A DNA stretch of 64,000 nt, taken from positions 372,001-436,000 of the forward strand of contig NZ_JANZXB010000002.1 in NCBI RefSeq assembly GCF_025371035.1, written 5' to 3'. Source of the stretch: Sphingomonas sp. LC-1. GTDB lineage: Bacteria; Pseudomonadota; Alphaproteobacteria; Sphingomonadales; Sphingomonadaceae. The notes beneath the pieces were generated by a model. It was not told where the DNA came from. It was given only the letters and a program-made list of their open reading frames with translations, and made no database searches. The position numbers and the translations under genes are program-made. Below are positions 15,740 to 24,287 of this stretch, in pieces (the first letter of the stretch is position 1; every line of letters starts with the position of its first letter).

Positions 15740-16594
15740 ATGGGTTTCGATAGAGGTAGCCGAGGCAACCGCGGCACGCGTGGTCGCGACAAGCGGGACA
15801 ATTTCGGCGGTAGCGACGATTTCGGTGGCGGCGGCTTCGGTGGCGGTGACCGCTTCGGTGGTGGCGGCTTCGGCGGCGGCGACCGTTTCGGTGGCGGCGG
15901 CTTCGGCGGCGACCGTGGTGGCTTCGGCGGTGGTGACCGCGGCGGCTTCGGCGGCGGCGGTGGCGGCGGTTTCCGTGGCGGTGGTGGCGGCGGCTTCGGC
16001 GGCGGCCGTGGCGGCGGCGGCATGCCCCCCCAGGTCGTTGGCGAAGGCACCGGTGTCGTCAAGTTCTTCAACGCGCAAAAGGGTTTCGGCTTCGTCGTGC
16101 GTGATGATGGCGGCGAAGACGTGTTCGTTCACATCTCGGCCGTCGAGCAGGCGGGCCTGACCGGTCTGGCCGAGGGTCAGCCGCTCGGCTTCACCCTGGT
16201 CGATCGCGGCGGTCGCATCTCGGCCACCGAACTGAAGATCGAGGGCGAGCCGCTCCCGGTTCAGGAACGTGCGCCTCGCGAACCGCGTGAAGGCGGCTTC
16301 GGCGGCGACCGCGATCGTGGTCCGCGTGGCGGCGCAGGCGCCGGCGGTTTCGGCGGCGCGCCCCAGCGTCAGCTGACCGGCGAGAAGGCGACCGGCACGG
16401 TCAAGTTCTTCAACGCGATGAAGGGCTTCGGCTTCATTCAGCGCGACGATGGCCAGCCTGACGCGTTCGTCCACATCTCGGCCGTCGAGCGTGCCGGCAT
16501 GGGTTCGCTGAACGAAGGCGACCGCCTGCAGTTCGAGATCGAAGTCGATCGTCGCGGCAAGTACGCTGCCGTGAACCTGCAGAACGAAGGCTGA
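15740..16594 (+). CDS. tandem cold-shock-domain protein with Gly/Phe/Arg-rich N terminus
   Basis: Single-stranded nucleic-acid-binding protein, probably an RNA chaperone. It has 284 residues from the ATG at 15740 (MGFDRGSRGNRGTRGRDKRD). Residues 1 to about 100 are a low-complexity region built from FGGGD/RFGGGGFGG repeats with RGG-like pieces. The first cold-shock domain is at about 101-167 (VVKFFNAQKGFGFVVRDDGG, EDVFVHISAVEQAG). A second Gly-rich linker follows, then the second domain at about 216-284 (TVKFFNAMKGFGFIQRDDGQ, DAFVHISAVERAG). Both domains keep the RNP1 (KGFGF) and RNP2 (VFVHI/AFVHI) motifs. The frame is open 72 codons further upstream, but that part lacks family character. A strong terminator follows. 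Confidence 0.9.
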   Translation: MGFDRGSRGNRGTRGRDKRDNFGGSDDFGGGGFGGGDRFGGGGFGGGDRFGGGGFGGDRGGFGGGDRGGFGGGGGGGFRGGGGGGFGGGRGGGGMPPQVVGEGTGVVKFFNAQKGFGFVVRDDGGEDVFVHISAVEQAGLTGLAEGQPLGFTLVDRGGRISATELKIEGEPLPVQERAPREPREGGFGGDRDRGPRGGAGAGGFGGAPQRQLTGEKATGTVKFFNAMKGFGFIQRDDGQPDAFVHISAVERAGMGSLNEGDRLQFEIEVDRRGKYAAVNLQNEG

Positions 16595-16633
16595 TCCCTT
16601 CGTCTGAGTAAGCCATCCCTTTTCGGGCGACAG

Positions 16634-16669
16634 GGCCCGGCGTTGCAGCGATGCGACGCCGGGCCTTTT
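16634..16669 (+). terminator. intrinsic terminator after the cold-shock gene
   Basis: A perfect 10-bp inverted repeat, GGCCCGGCGT (16634-16643) and ACGCCGGGCC (16656-16665), is followed by TTTT. It lies 40 bases after the stop codon. Confidence 0.85.
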
Positions 16670-17074
16670 CGTATGTCAGGCGTCGGGCACCGCATGAGAT
16701 GGCCCGCCGGACCGTCCGACCGCCGCCACGCCTGGAGCGTGCCCCGCTAGGTCTGAATCATCGGCAGGGGTGATTGCGATTCGGGGCGACGTGCGAGGAA
16801 GAGCGACGCCCGGGCATCGCGGCCGCCGCGCGAAATGGCCGGGGATCGAAAGCGCCGCGCCGTGCGAACCCACGTCCGCGAGGCCGTCACGGCGACGCAA
16901 AACGCTCCATGCCGAGCGACTTCCACGCCATGCCTTCTCCTCATAGGGACGCTGGCAGACCGGAAGGCCTGATGGAGAGGCAGCACCGGGCACACCTCCA
17001 ACCATCTGCCAAACGAGTAGCATCCCTTCACTTGGGGACGAGAGGATGCCGCTCTGCGTGGACGTCGACTCGGT
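16670..17074. other. 405-base stretch without a supportable gene
   Basis: GC-rich sequence with short frames on both strands that interrupt one another. The minus strand contains stretches that read like protein for 30-60 residues in different frames (for example a start MAWKSLGMERFASP followed at once by a stop). This looks like decayed or non-coding repeat material rather than a gene. No ribosome site, terminator or RNA fold stood out. Confidence 0.4.
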
Positions 17075-17875
17075 CTAAACCACGATTGCCTTGTCCGCAG
17101 CCTCAGCCGACTGCGTATCGCGTGCGGGATCGTCATTCCGGCCCAATTTGGCGAGCTGGCGCGCCAGCACTTTGACGGCCACCGCATGGGCACCCACCCG
17201 ACCGATCGCCGAGGCGGCGTGATCCGTTGCGGCGGCCGCTTCCGCCGTGATCGCCGCGAGTTGGCGGGCGGTGCTGCGTTGACCGGACGCGTGATTGAGC
17301 GAGCGGGCAAGCAGTTCGTCCTGCTCGCTCACCAGCATTTCGTACGCGGCGACGACCTTTCCTGTGGCACCGACGTCATCGGCGATGGCCAGGGCGCTCG
17401 CGCCGATATCGTCGGTGGCCGCTTTCGTGCGCGTCGCCAGCACCGACATTTCGGCGGCCACCACGGCATAGGCGCTGCCCTCGGATCCGGCGCGGGCGGC
17501 CTCGATTCGTGCGTTCAGGCTCAGGATGCGGCTTTCCTGCGCGATCGTCGCGATGGCGGCGCTGATCGAAGCGACGCGGTCGACCGACTGTTCCAGCGCC
17601 CCGACGATCGGCTTGTTGGCGATCAACGCCTTGCGGGCCATGGCCAGCGCCTCGCCCTGCTGCCGGACCGCGTCCGCCATCAAGCCCGCCGCCGAATCGA
17701 GATCGGCGGCCAGCGCCGCCACGCGGGCGGCTTGGCTGCTCATGCCCCGGACGCTCGCCGTGGCCGCCTCCGCCTCCGACGCGACGCAGCCCGCAATATC
17801 GATCAGTCGGCCCGCAATGCCTTTCAGATGCGAATCCAGGCTCGGCGCGCGGGCGGGCGGCGATGGGGCCGTCAT
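17075..17875 (-). CDS. soluble methyl-accepting-chemotaxis-type signalling protein
   Basis: A 266-residue, all-helical, Ala-rich protein with the cytoplasmic signalling hairpin of chemotaxis receptors. The tip IAQESRILSLNARIEAARAG...GSAYAVVAAEM (residues 111-143) matches the family form (IAxQTNLLALNAAIEAARAG...GFAVVAxEV) at most positions. Helices extend on both sides. There is no membrane segment and no sensor domain, so it must receive its signal from a partner. Its start overlaps the stop of the globin gene just upstream (ATGA), which suggests the globin is that partner, as in globin-coupled sensors where the two parts are fused. No cheA/cheW genes are in the window, so whether it couples to a kinase is unknown. 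Confidence 0.85.
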   Translation of the reverse strand: MTAPSPPARAPSLDSHLKGIAGRLIDIAGCVASEAEAATASVRGMSSQAARVAALAADLDSAAGLMADAVRQQGEALAMARKALIANKPIVGALEQSVDRVASISAAIATIAQESRILSLNARIEAARAGSEGSAYAVVAAEMSVLATRTKAATDDIGASALAIADDVGATGKVVAAYEMLVSEQDELLARSLNHASGQRSTARQLAAITAEAAAATDHAASAIGRVGAHAVAVKVLARQLAKLGRNDDPARDTQSAEAADKAIVV

Positions 17876-18294
17876 CCCGCCTGGTTCGAGCGCGTCGCCG
17901 CCAGCATGGTATCGGCCAGGATGGTATAGGCGGCGGCCCAGGCGGCTTCGGTCTCATGGTCGAATGCGGGGCCAAGACCGCCCCGCAACGTCTCGATCAA
18001 GGCCGATCCGACCGCCTGATAATGGTGCGGCTTGGCGCCATAGCCGACATGGCGGAGCGCAAGCTCCTGCGCCACGGGTATGATGCTATCCAGCCGGTCC
18101 AACGCGTCCACCACCGTGGCGAGGGTCAGGAACAGCTTGCGCCCCTGCTCCGCCATGTCGTTGCGGAACAGCGGCCGGGTTTCGGGGGCGAGCTGGAAAA
18201 GCCGTCGATAGAATTCGGAGGCTGCCGCGTCGGTGATGGGAAGGACTTCGGCGAAGCTGTCCTGAATCAGGTCGATCTGGTGAGCGGTAAGCAT
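17872..18294 (-). CDS. single-domain bacterial haemoglobin
   Basis: A 140-residue globin of the Vitreoscilla-haemoglobin/flavohaemoglobin type, expected to bind haem and O2 or NO in the cytoplasm. Visible landmarks: B10 tyrosine Y29 in ASEFYRRLFQLAPETRPLF, distal-side glutamine Q50 in MAEQGRKLF, proximal histidine H82 in ELALRHVGYGAKPHHY, and the terminal helix WAAAYTILADTMLAA. The length excludes a reductase domain. The stop overlaps the start of the MCP-type gene, so the two are translated together; a sensory rather than storage role is the likely reading. The ATG is followed by LTAHQIDLIQDSF, the normal family N terminus. Confidence 0.93.
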   Translation of the reverse strand: MLTAHQIDLIQDSFAEVLPITDAAASEFYRRLFQLAPETRPLFRNDMAEQGRKLFLTLATVVDALDRLDSIIPVAQELALRHVGYGAKPHHYQAVGSALIETLRGGLGPAFDHETEAAWAAAYTILADTMLAATRSNQAG

Positions 18295-18542
18295 GGCGCG
18301 CGGTTAAGGAAAGGGTACCAAAGAAACCTTAATGATTTAATGTATCGTCAGCGGTGACAGTAAGCGGAACGATTTGCACTGTTCCATTGATTTCAATGTC
18401 ATGGCCTTGAAGCGCGCGGCGACCGACAGCGGCGATCGCCGTCCATATTTTCCCGGCATCGTGCGCAGATGCCCATTGCCCGTGATCCATCCTCACTGTA
18501 CCGATCGATACACAGTCGCCAATGTCGAAAGGGGTCAGGGAT
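18295..18542. other. divergent intergenic region between globin and DUF1348 genes
   Basis: 248 bases with lower GC than the flanks near 18310-18400. It must contain both divergent promoters. A minus-strand frame (GTG at 18577, stop 18329) reads through most of it and looks mildly protein-like, but has no ribosome site and overlaps the start of the next gene, so I do not call it. Confidence 0.35.
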
Positions 18543-19004
18543 ATGCGTCCCCCGCTGCCACCATTCACGCCCGACACCGCCGTGCAAAAGGTCCGCGCGG
18601 CCGAAGATGCCTGGAACAGTCGTGACCCCGCGCGCGTGGTGCAGGCCTATACGCCCGACTGCCAGTGGCGGAACCGCGCCGAATTCATCACCGGACATGA
18701 TGCGATCGTCGCCTTTCTTCGCCGCAAATGGACGCGGGAGCAGGAATATCGCCTCATCAAGGAATTATGGGCGCAAGAGGGGGCGCGGATCGCGGTCCGC
18801 TTCGCCTATGAATGGCATGATGAGGATGGGCAGTGGTTTCGATCCTATGGCAATGAGAATTGGGACTTTGCCGAGGACGGCCGGATGCGGCGCCGGATCG
18901 CCTCGATCAACGACCTGCCCATCGGCGAGGCCGATCGCCTGTTCCGCTGGCCGCTGGGGGCCCGTCCTGAGGGACACCCGTCGCTGACCGAGCTGGGGCT
19001 GTAG
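18543..19004 (+). CDS. DUF1348 / SnoaL-like (NTF2-fold) protein
   Basis: A small alpha+beta-barrel family of unknown reaction. About 153 residues from the ATG at 18543, which has GGGG/CAGGG just upstream; an earlier ATG (18522) lacks a ribosome site. Family motifs: [20 protein letters not shown] at the N terminus, [52 protein letters not shown] and [10 protein letters not shown]...ASINDLPI. The tetR gene starts 2 bases after its stop, so the regulator probably controls this two-gene unit. Confidence 0.88.
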   Translation: MRPPLPPFTPDTAVQKVRAAEDAWNSRDPARVVQAYTPDCQWRNRAEFITGHDAIVAFLRRKWTREQEYRLIKELWAQEGARIAVRFAYEWHDEDGQWFRSYGNENWDFAEDGRMRRRIASINDLPIGEADRLFRWPLGARPEGHPSLTELGL

Positions 19005-19006
19005 CC

Positions 19007-19582
19007 ATGGCCCGGATGATCGCCGAGCGGGCGGACGCGCTGCCGGGGCTGGCAGAGGTATTTCGCGAATATGGCTATGCCGGGGCCAGCCTGTCGCTGA
19101 TCGGGACCGCGACGGGACTGGGGCGGGGCAGCCTGTATCACTTCTTCCCCGGCGGAAAGCGCGAGATGGCCGCCGCCGTGCTGGACGATATCGCGCGCTG
19201 GTTCGAGGAGTCGATCTTCACCCCGCTCGCGCAGGCGGCGGAGCCGCGCGCGGGAATCGATGCGATGATGGTCGCGGTGGATCGCTATTTCGAATCGGGG
19301 CAGCGCGCCTGCCTGATCGGGGCCTGGGGACTGGGTGCGACGCGTGAGCCCTTTGCCGCGCCGATTACGGGCTATTTCCAACGCTGGATCGCCGCGTTGC
19401 AGGGGGTGCTGGTGCGCGGCGGCGTGGCGGAGGGGCATGCCACGGTGCTGGCGCAGGATGTGGTCAGCGGCATCCAGGGTGCGATCCTGCTGTCGCGCGC
19501 GCTAGGCGACGCCGGTCTGTTCCGCGCGACGCTGGGGCGGTTGACCGCGCGGCTCTATACCGCGCTCGCCGCGGCCGAATAA
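19007..19582 (+). CDS. TetR-family transcriptional regulator
   Basis: A ligand-responsive repressor type of 191 residues. The N-terminal helix-turn-helix is LSLIGTATGLGRGSLYHFFPGGKREMAAAV (given here as a region; key features are the GLGRGSLYHFF recognition helix and the KREM start of helix 4). The C-terminal ligand domain has ACLIGAWGLG and a long helical end. Coupled to the DUF1348 gene by a 2-base gap. The effector is unknown. Confidence 0.93.
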   Translation: MARMIAERADALPGLAEVFREYGYAGASLSLIGTATGLGRGSLYHFFPGGKREMAAAVLDDIARWFEESIFTPLAQAAEPRAGIDAMMVAVDRYFESGQRACLIGAWGLGATREPFAAPITGYFQRWIAALQGVLVRGGVAEGHATVLAQDVVSGIQGAILLSRALGDAGLFRATLGRLTARLYTALAAAE

Positions 19583-19615
19583 GGGGGCGGGCCGAAGCGC
19601 GCCCCCTCGCATCGG

Positions 19616-20947
19616 TCAGATCGCCGCCAGCGCCTGTTCGCAATCGGCGATCAGGTCGTCGGCATCCTCGACCCCGATCGAGATGCGGACCAGATTGTCG
19701 GTGATCCCCAGCGCCGCCTTGCGCTCGTCGGGCACGGAAAGATGGGTCATCGCCGCCGGGTGGCTGGCCAGCGTTTCGGTCCCGCCCAGGCTGACCGCCA
19801 GCTTGGCGATGCGAAGCGCGTCCAGGAAGCGAAAGGATTCGGCCTCGCCGCCCTTGAGGTAGAGCGAGAAGGTCGATCCGCCGCCGGTGCAGTGGCGGCG
19901 ATAAATATCCGCCTGCCGCTCCAGGCCCGGCGTTCCCTCCAGAAAGCCCAGATAGCCGACCCGCTCGACCTTGGGGTGATCGCGTAAGTAAGCGCAGACC
20001 TTGGCCGCATTCTCGCCCGCGCGGCTCATGCGCAGCTCCAGCGTCTCCAGCGAACGGAGCAGCATCCAGGCGGTATTGGGGTCGCAGATGGTGCCGATCG
20101 TGTTGCGCATCGAACGGATGGTGGCGATGTGTGCCTTGGACCCCAGCACGCCGCCCGCGACCAGATCGGAATGGCCGCCGGCATATTTGGTCAGCGAATA
20201 GACGACGAGATCGGCCCCGTGCTTGAGCGGACGCTGCCAGAGCGGGCCGAGAAACGTGTTGTCGATCGCGATCGGGGGCTTTTCGGGGGCATCGGCGAAG
20301 GCCGCGTCGCGCGCGGCCGAGACTGCTTCGATATCGACCAGCGCATTGGTCGGATTGGCGGGGCTTTCCAGATAGATCAGCGCGACCCGGCCGATCGCGG
20401 CGGCCTTTTCCAGCACGCCGTCGATTTCCTCGCGGGTGGCCCCGGCGGGAAAGTCGAGCCACTTGACCCCGAACCGGCCCAGGATGCGGCCGATCAGCGT
20501 CTCGGTCGCGGCATAGAGTGGGCCCGAATGGACGATCACGTCGCCCGGCTGGACCATCGACAGGAACAGGGTCGCGATCGCCGCCATGCCGCTGGAGAAG
20601 GTCAGCGCATCCTCCGCCTCGTCCCAGATGGCGAGGCGATCCTCCAGAATCTCCTGGTTCGGCCCGTTGAAGCGCGAATAGACCAGGCCATCGGCGCCGC
20701 CGGGACGCTTGCCGGTCACGCCCTCGAAATGGCGCTTTCCCGCCGCCGCATTGGGGAAGACGAAGGTCGAGGTCAGGAAGATCGGCGGCTTGAGCGACCC
20801 TTCGGACAGAACCGGGTCATAGCCATGACCCATCATCAGCGTCGATGGCTTCAGCTTGCGATCGCCGATGCTGGTCGCATCGCTCGCGCGGTCGGCCGGG
20901 GCCTGACCCTGGGGCGGAACGCCGGTCAGATCGGATTCGGTCGGCAT
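19616..20947 (-). CDS. cystathionine gamma-synthase family PLP-dependent enzyme
   Basis: Fold-type I PLP enzyme of transsulfuration/methionine metabolism. The 443-residue protein has YSRFNGPNQEILEDRLA (phosphate-binding Tyr/Arg of the partner subunit), FSSGMAAIATLF, ESPANPTNALVDIEAV, IAIDNTFLGPLWQRPLKHGAD and the PLP lysine K254 in VYSLTKYAGGHSDLVAGG. The end has GGTETLASHPAAMTH...RISIGVEDADDLIAD, typical of the family. The roughly 35-residue N-terminal extension is longer than in MetB. It could be a cystathionine gamma-synthase, methionine gamma-lyase or O-acylhomoserine sulfhydrylase; the sequence alone does not separate them. Confidence 0.9.
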   Translation of the reverse strand: MPTESDLTGVPPQGQAPADRASDATSIGDRKLKPSTLMMGHGYDPVLSEGSLKPPIFLTSTFVFPNAAAGKRHFEGVTGKRPGGADGLVYSRFNGPNQEILEDRLAIWDEAEDALTFSSGMAAIATLFLSMVQPGDVIVHSGPLYAATETLIGRILGRFGVKWLDFPAGATREEIDGVLEKAAAIGRVALIYLESPANPTNALVDIEAVSAARDAAFADAPEKPPIAIDNTFLGPLWQRPLKHGADLVVYSLTKYAGGHSDLVAGGVLGSKAHIATIRSMRNTIGTICDPNTAWMLLRSLETLELRMSRAGENAAKVCAYLRDHPKVERVGYLGFLEGTPGLERQADIYRRHCTGGGSTFSLYLKGGEAESFRFLDALRIAKLAVSLGGTETLASHPAAMTHLSVPDERKAALGITDNLVRISIGVEDADDLIADCEQALAAI

Positions 20948-21027
20948 GGTGGTCTCCTTGGGACAAGAGGGCCGCTCTGTCGGCGGCTATGCCCCAAGGA
21001 TAGCGTGGCAAACGGCTTTGGCGAGGC

Positions 21028-21792
21028 TCAAGCCAGCCCGATCAGCGAAATCTGGCGACCATAAGAGGGCTCGCCGCGATGGGTGGCGCGGCGGAAGCTG
21101 AAGAATCGGTCCTCCTGCGCATAGGTGTCCTCGCTCAGCGCGGCGACGCGTGCGACCCCGGCGGCGGCGAGGCGGTGGGCGACATAGGCTTCAAGGTCGA
21201 ACTGGTAATGATCCGCCCGCGTGCCATCGGCGAAGAAGCGTTCATTCTCGGGTGCCTGTTCGACGAAGCGGCGCAGGAAGGCGGCATCGACCTCATAGCT
21301 GGCGCGCGCGATGCACGGCCCGATGGCGGCCGCGATACGGTCGCGCTGCGCCCCGAGCGCTTCCATCGCGATCAGGGTGGCATCGGTGATGCCGCCAAAC
21401 GCCCCCTTCCATCCGGCATGCGCCGCCCCGATCACCCCGGCCTGGGCGTCGGCGAACAGCACCGGCGCGCAGTCGGCGGTCAGAATGCCGAGCAGCAGCC
21501 CCGGGCGATCGGTCACCAGCGCATCGCCATGCGGGCGGATATCGTCCTCCGGTACGGTCAGCACCGTCACCGCCTCCGCCGAATGAATCTGATAGCAGGT
21601 AATGAGGCGGCCACCGGGCAGCACCGCATCGCGCGCGCGGCGGCGGTTTTCCGCGACGGCGTCCGCGTCGTCCTCGGATCCCAGCCCGACGTTCAGACCG
21701 CCATGGATGCCCCCCGACACACCGCCACGCCGCCCGAGAAATGCGTGCGGCACCGCGTTCAGCAGCGGGGTGTTCAGCGCTTCGACGCTCAT
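21028..21792 (-). CDS. pgeF: PgeF/YfiH family (laccase-domain) protein
   Basis: Formerly polyphenol oxidase family; bacterial members act as purine nucleoside phosphorylase/adenosine deaminase or as a peptidoglycan editing factor. The 254-residue protein has the metal/active-site set H70 (CYQIHSAEAV), C108 (GILTADCAPVLFAD) and H125 (GAAHAGWKGAFGG), plus AAIGPCIARASYEV. The start overlaps the stop of the GNAT gene (ATGA). The grouping lgt - methyltransferase - pgeF is common in alphaproteobacteria. Confidence 0.93.
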   Translation of the reverse strand: MSVEALNTPLLNAVPHAFLGRRGGVSGGIHGGLNVGLGSEDDADAVAENRRRARDAVLPGGRLITCYQIHSAEAVTVLTVPEDDIRPHGDALVTDRPGLLLGILTADCAPVLFADAQAGVIGAAHAGWKGAFGGITDATLIAMEALGAQRDRIAAAIGPCIARASYEVDAAFLRRFVEQAPENERFFADGTRADHYQFDLEAYVAHRLAAAGVARVAALSEDTYAQEDRFFSFRRATHRGEPSYGRQISLIGLA

Positions 21793-22298
21793 AGCGACAA
21801 TCTCATGATCCGGTCCTCATCGATGGTGTCGCCCACCGGGAAATCATAGCGGCCGATATCGACAAAGCCGTAGCGTGCATAAAAGGCCTTGGCCCGGTGG
21901 TTGTCGACATAGACCGACAGGATCAGCGCGCTCGCCCCGCATTGCCGTGCGGTCGCGATCGTCCAGTCCATCAGCGCAGGGCCGACGCCCGCCCCCAAAT
22001 GGCTCGACGCGACGTACAACTGATAGAGTTCGACCGCATCGGCCGGCCATTCGCCGGGAAAGCCCACGGGGCCGATCTTGGCAAAGCCGATGATCGCATC
22101 CCCCTCGACCGCCAGCCGGATGGTGAAATCGGGGTCGCCGATCTGGCTCGGCAAACCCTCCGGCCCGAAAGCCTCGTCGAGAAAGGCGTTCAGATCGGCG
22201 GGCGGGTAGAGATGCCCGAAGGTGTCGGTGAAGGCGGCGCGCGCCATCGCGGCCAGCGTCTCGCCATCGCCGGGCGCGGCGTCGCGATAGACGATCAT
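21789..22298 (-). CDS. GNAT-family N-acetyltransferase
   Basis: A 169-residue protein with the GNAT fold: IVYRDAAPGDGETLAAMARAAF at the start, IGFAKIGPVGF beta-4, the acetyl-CoA loop in ELYQLYVASSHLGAGVGPAL, and LSVYVDNHRAKAFYARYGFVDIGRYDF near the end. The substrate is unknown. Overlaps at both ends (ATGA) place it firmly in the methyltransferase-GNAT-pgeF transcript. Confidence 0.92.
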   Translation of the reverse strand: MIVYRDAAPGDGETLAAMARAAFTDTFGHLYPPADLNAFLDEAFGPEGLPSQIGDPDFTIRLAVEGDAIIGFAKIGPVGFPGEWPADAVELYQLYVASSHLGAGVGPALMDWTIATARQCGASALILSVYVDNHRAKAFYARYGFVDIGRYDFPVGDTIDEDRIMRLSL

Positions 22299-23377
22299 TC
22301 GCCATACCCCGCCGGGACGGGCCAGTCGGGGCGCGTCACCGCCAGCGCGCGGAACAGCGTACCCATGTCCTGCATCAGCCTGTTGCGATCGGCGAGCAAC
22401 GCATCGGCACGGTCCGGATGCGCACGAGCCAGGCTGGCAGTCCGCTGGTCGATGCCGAGCGCGCCGAGCAGATCGCGCTGCGTCACCGGGCCGAACGCGG
22501 AGAGACCGACGGACTGCGCGGCGGCGGCGAGCGTCGTGAAGTCCACATGCGCGCTCAGATCCTGCTCGCCGGGCCGGTCGAAGGGGTTGGTATAGGCATG
22601 GCCCCGGACTGCCTGCAACGTGTCGGCGATGGCGGGGCCTTCATAGCCATAATCGACGATCAGTGCGGCCCCGCCCTGTGCGGCGATCCGGGCGGCAAGG
22701 GTCCGCATCACCGCGACGCTGGCGGGGGAAACCTCAAGGACCGAACCGGCCTCCGCCTCGCGCAACGGTTCGGGAATGACCTCGGCAGGCACGGGTGGCC
22801 CCGCGATCGGCAGGAACAGCAGGTCCTGCGCCGCGACCAGCCGCTCGTGCCAGCCATCGCCGCGCCGTACCAGTTGCCGGATCGGCAGCGCATCGAAGAA
22901 CTCGTTGGCGACGACGATGAGCGGGCGATCGGTGGGCAGCGTCTCGACGCTTTCGTGCCACCGGGCGTCCTTCACCCGCTGGCCCTGCGCCGCGCGCAGG
23001 GTGGCGCTGGTCTCGACGAAATGGATGGGCGGCGTCAGCCCCGCCTTCGCCATGGCCCGCCGGGCATCCGCCGCCAGCGTGCCGCGACCGGGCCCCAGTT
23101 CGACCCAGTGAATATCAGGCCGTCCCGCCCGATCCCACAGATCGGCGCACCACAGACCGATCAGTTCGCCGAACATCTGGCTGATCTCGGGGCTGGTGGT
23201 GAAGTCGCCACCTGCGCCCAGCGGATCGCGGGTGCCGTAATAATGCGCATTGGCGGCGGCCATGAACTGCGCCACCGGGATCGGCCCGGCCAGCGCAATG
23301 GCGCGCGCCAGCCGTTCGGGCAGCGCATCCTCTGGCGCGGGCTGGTGACCGGCGGGGGGGATCAGCGGGTTCGTCAT
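22295..23377 (-). CDS. SAM-dependent methyltransferase, NDUFAF7/MidA (DUF185) family
   Basis: The family includes the mitochondrial complex I assembly arginine methyltransferase NDUFAF7. The 360-residue protein has the family opening (IPVAQFMAAANAHYYGTRDP followed by GDFTTSPEISQMFGELIGLW), the SAM-binding ELGPGRGTLAADARR, VANEFFDALPIRQLV, and ALIVDYGYEGPAIADTLQAV. An alphaproteobacterial member could act on NuoD or a related subunit, which is inference from the mitochondrial homologue. It lies 40 bases downstream of lgt on the same strand. Confidence 0.93.
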   Translation of the reverse strand: MTNPLIPPAGHQPAPEDALPERLARAIALAGPIPVAQFMAAANAHYYGTRDPLGAGGDFTTSPEISQMFGELIGLWCADLWDRAGRPDIHWVELGPGRGTLAADARRAMAKAGLTPPIHFVETSATLRAAQGQRVKDARWHESVETLPTDRPLIVVANEFFDALPIRQLVRRGDGWHERLVAAQDLLFLPIAGPPVPAEVIPEPLREAEAGSVLEVSPASVAVMRTLAARIAAQGGAALIVDYGYEGPAIADTLQAVRGHAYTNPFDRPGEQDLSAHVDFTTLAAAAQSVGLSAFGPVTQRDLLGALGIDQRTASLARAHPDRADALLADRNRLMQDMGTLFRALAVTRPDWPVPAGYGE

Positions 23378-23417
23378 GCCCCCGCTCTGCCCCCCGAACC
23401 TCGCGACCGCAAGACCG

Positions 23418-24287
23418 TCAGGCGACGCTGTCGCTCCCCGCGATCGGCTCGACCCGGACGCGGCGACCCTTGGCGCTGTTCATCAGATACAGGCCGCCCA
23501 GGATCATCGGCACGCACAGCCACTGGCCCATGTGCAGCCCGGTCACCTGCGCAAAGGCGCGGAGCTGCTGGTCGGGTTCGCGAAAGAACTCCACGATAAA
23601 GCGCGCGATGCCGTAACCCAGTAGGAACAGGCCCGACAGCTTGCCCGGATCGTAGCGCGACTTGGTCCGCCAGAAGGCGAAGCTCATCACCGCGAACAGC
23701 ACCAGTCCCTCCAGCCCCGCTTCGTAAAGTTGGCTCGGGTGGCGCGCCGGGTCGGGCAGGCCGAAGGGCACGGTGCGCGGGAAGATGATCGCCCAGGGCA
23801 CGTCCGACGGCTTGCCCCATAATTCGCCGTTCACGAAATTGGCGAGGCGCCCCAGGAACAGTCCGACCGGCGCGGCGCAGACCAGATAGTCGAGGATGCG
23901 CAGCCAGTTGAGCTTGTGCTTGCGCGCGAACAGGATGACACCGACCCCGGTGCCCACGGCGCCGCCATGGAAACTCATGCCCCCATCCCACAGCCGAACG
24001 ATGCGCAAGGGGTGCAGGAACATCTCCGGCGCATAGAAGATCACATAGCCGAACCGCCCGCCCAGGATGATGCCCAGCGTGGCGTAGAAGACGAGGTCGT
24101 CGGCATGCGCGCGCGACATTGGCGCACCCGGCCGGTCGAGCATCTTGCCCAGATACCACCAGCCGAACAGGATGCCGGTGATATAGGCCAGGCTGTACCA
24201 GCGCAGCGTGAAGAAGCCGATCGAGAAGACATCCGGGTGCAACCCCAGATCCTCGAACCGGATATGGCCGGTGGCGGCCGCGAGCAT
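23418..24287 (-). CDS. lgt: prolipoprotein diacylglyceryl transferase Lgt
   Basis: Transfers diacylglycerol from phosphatidylglycerol to the lipobox cysteine of prolipoproteins, in the inner membrane. It is multi-membrane-spanning with the family motifs [30 protein letters not shown] (active-site histidine region), [38 protein letters not shown] and the C-terminal [12 protein letters not shown] give the ATG at 24287 ([15 protein letters not shown]; 289 residues). A TTG four codons upstream (24299) has AAGGG 8 bases before it and may be the real start. The frame stays open to 24425, but that part is not family-like. First gene of the minus-strand set running to pgeF. Confidence 0.96.
   Translation of the reverse strand: MLAAATGHIRFEDLGLHPDVFSIGFFTLRWYSLAYITGILFGWWYLGKMLDRPGAPMSRAHADDLVFYATLGIILGGRFGYVIFYAPEMFLHPLRIVRLWDGGMSFHGGAVGTGVGVILFARKHKLNWLRILDYLVCAAPVGLFLGRLANFVNGELWGKPSDVPWAIIFPRTVPFGLPDPARHPSQLYEAGLEGLVLFAVMSFAFWRTKSRYDPGKLSGLFLLGYGIARFIVEFFREPDQQLRAFAQVTGLHMGQWLCVPMILGGLYLMNSAKGRRVRVEPIAGSDSVA

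Noticed and set aside
15625-16071. Pro/Lys-rich frame antisense to the cold-shock gene
   Set aside because: It is the complement of the Gly/Phe repeats (GGN codons become NCC), so the composition is an artefact.
18329-18577. 82-codon minus-strand frame between the globin and DUF1348 genes
   Set aside because: Mildly protein-like, but starts with GTG, lacks a ribosome site, overlaps the DUF1348 start and has no recognisable motif.
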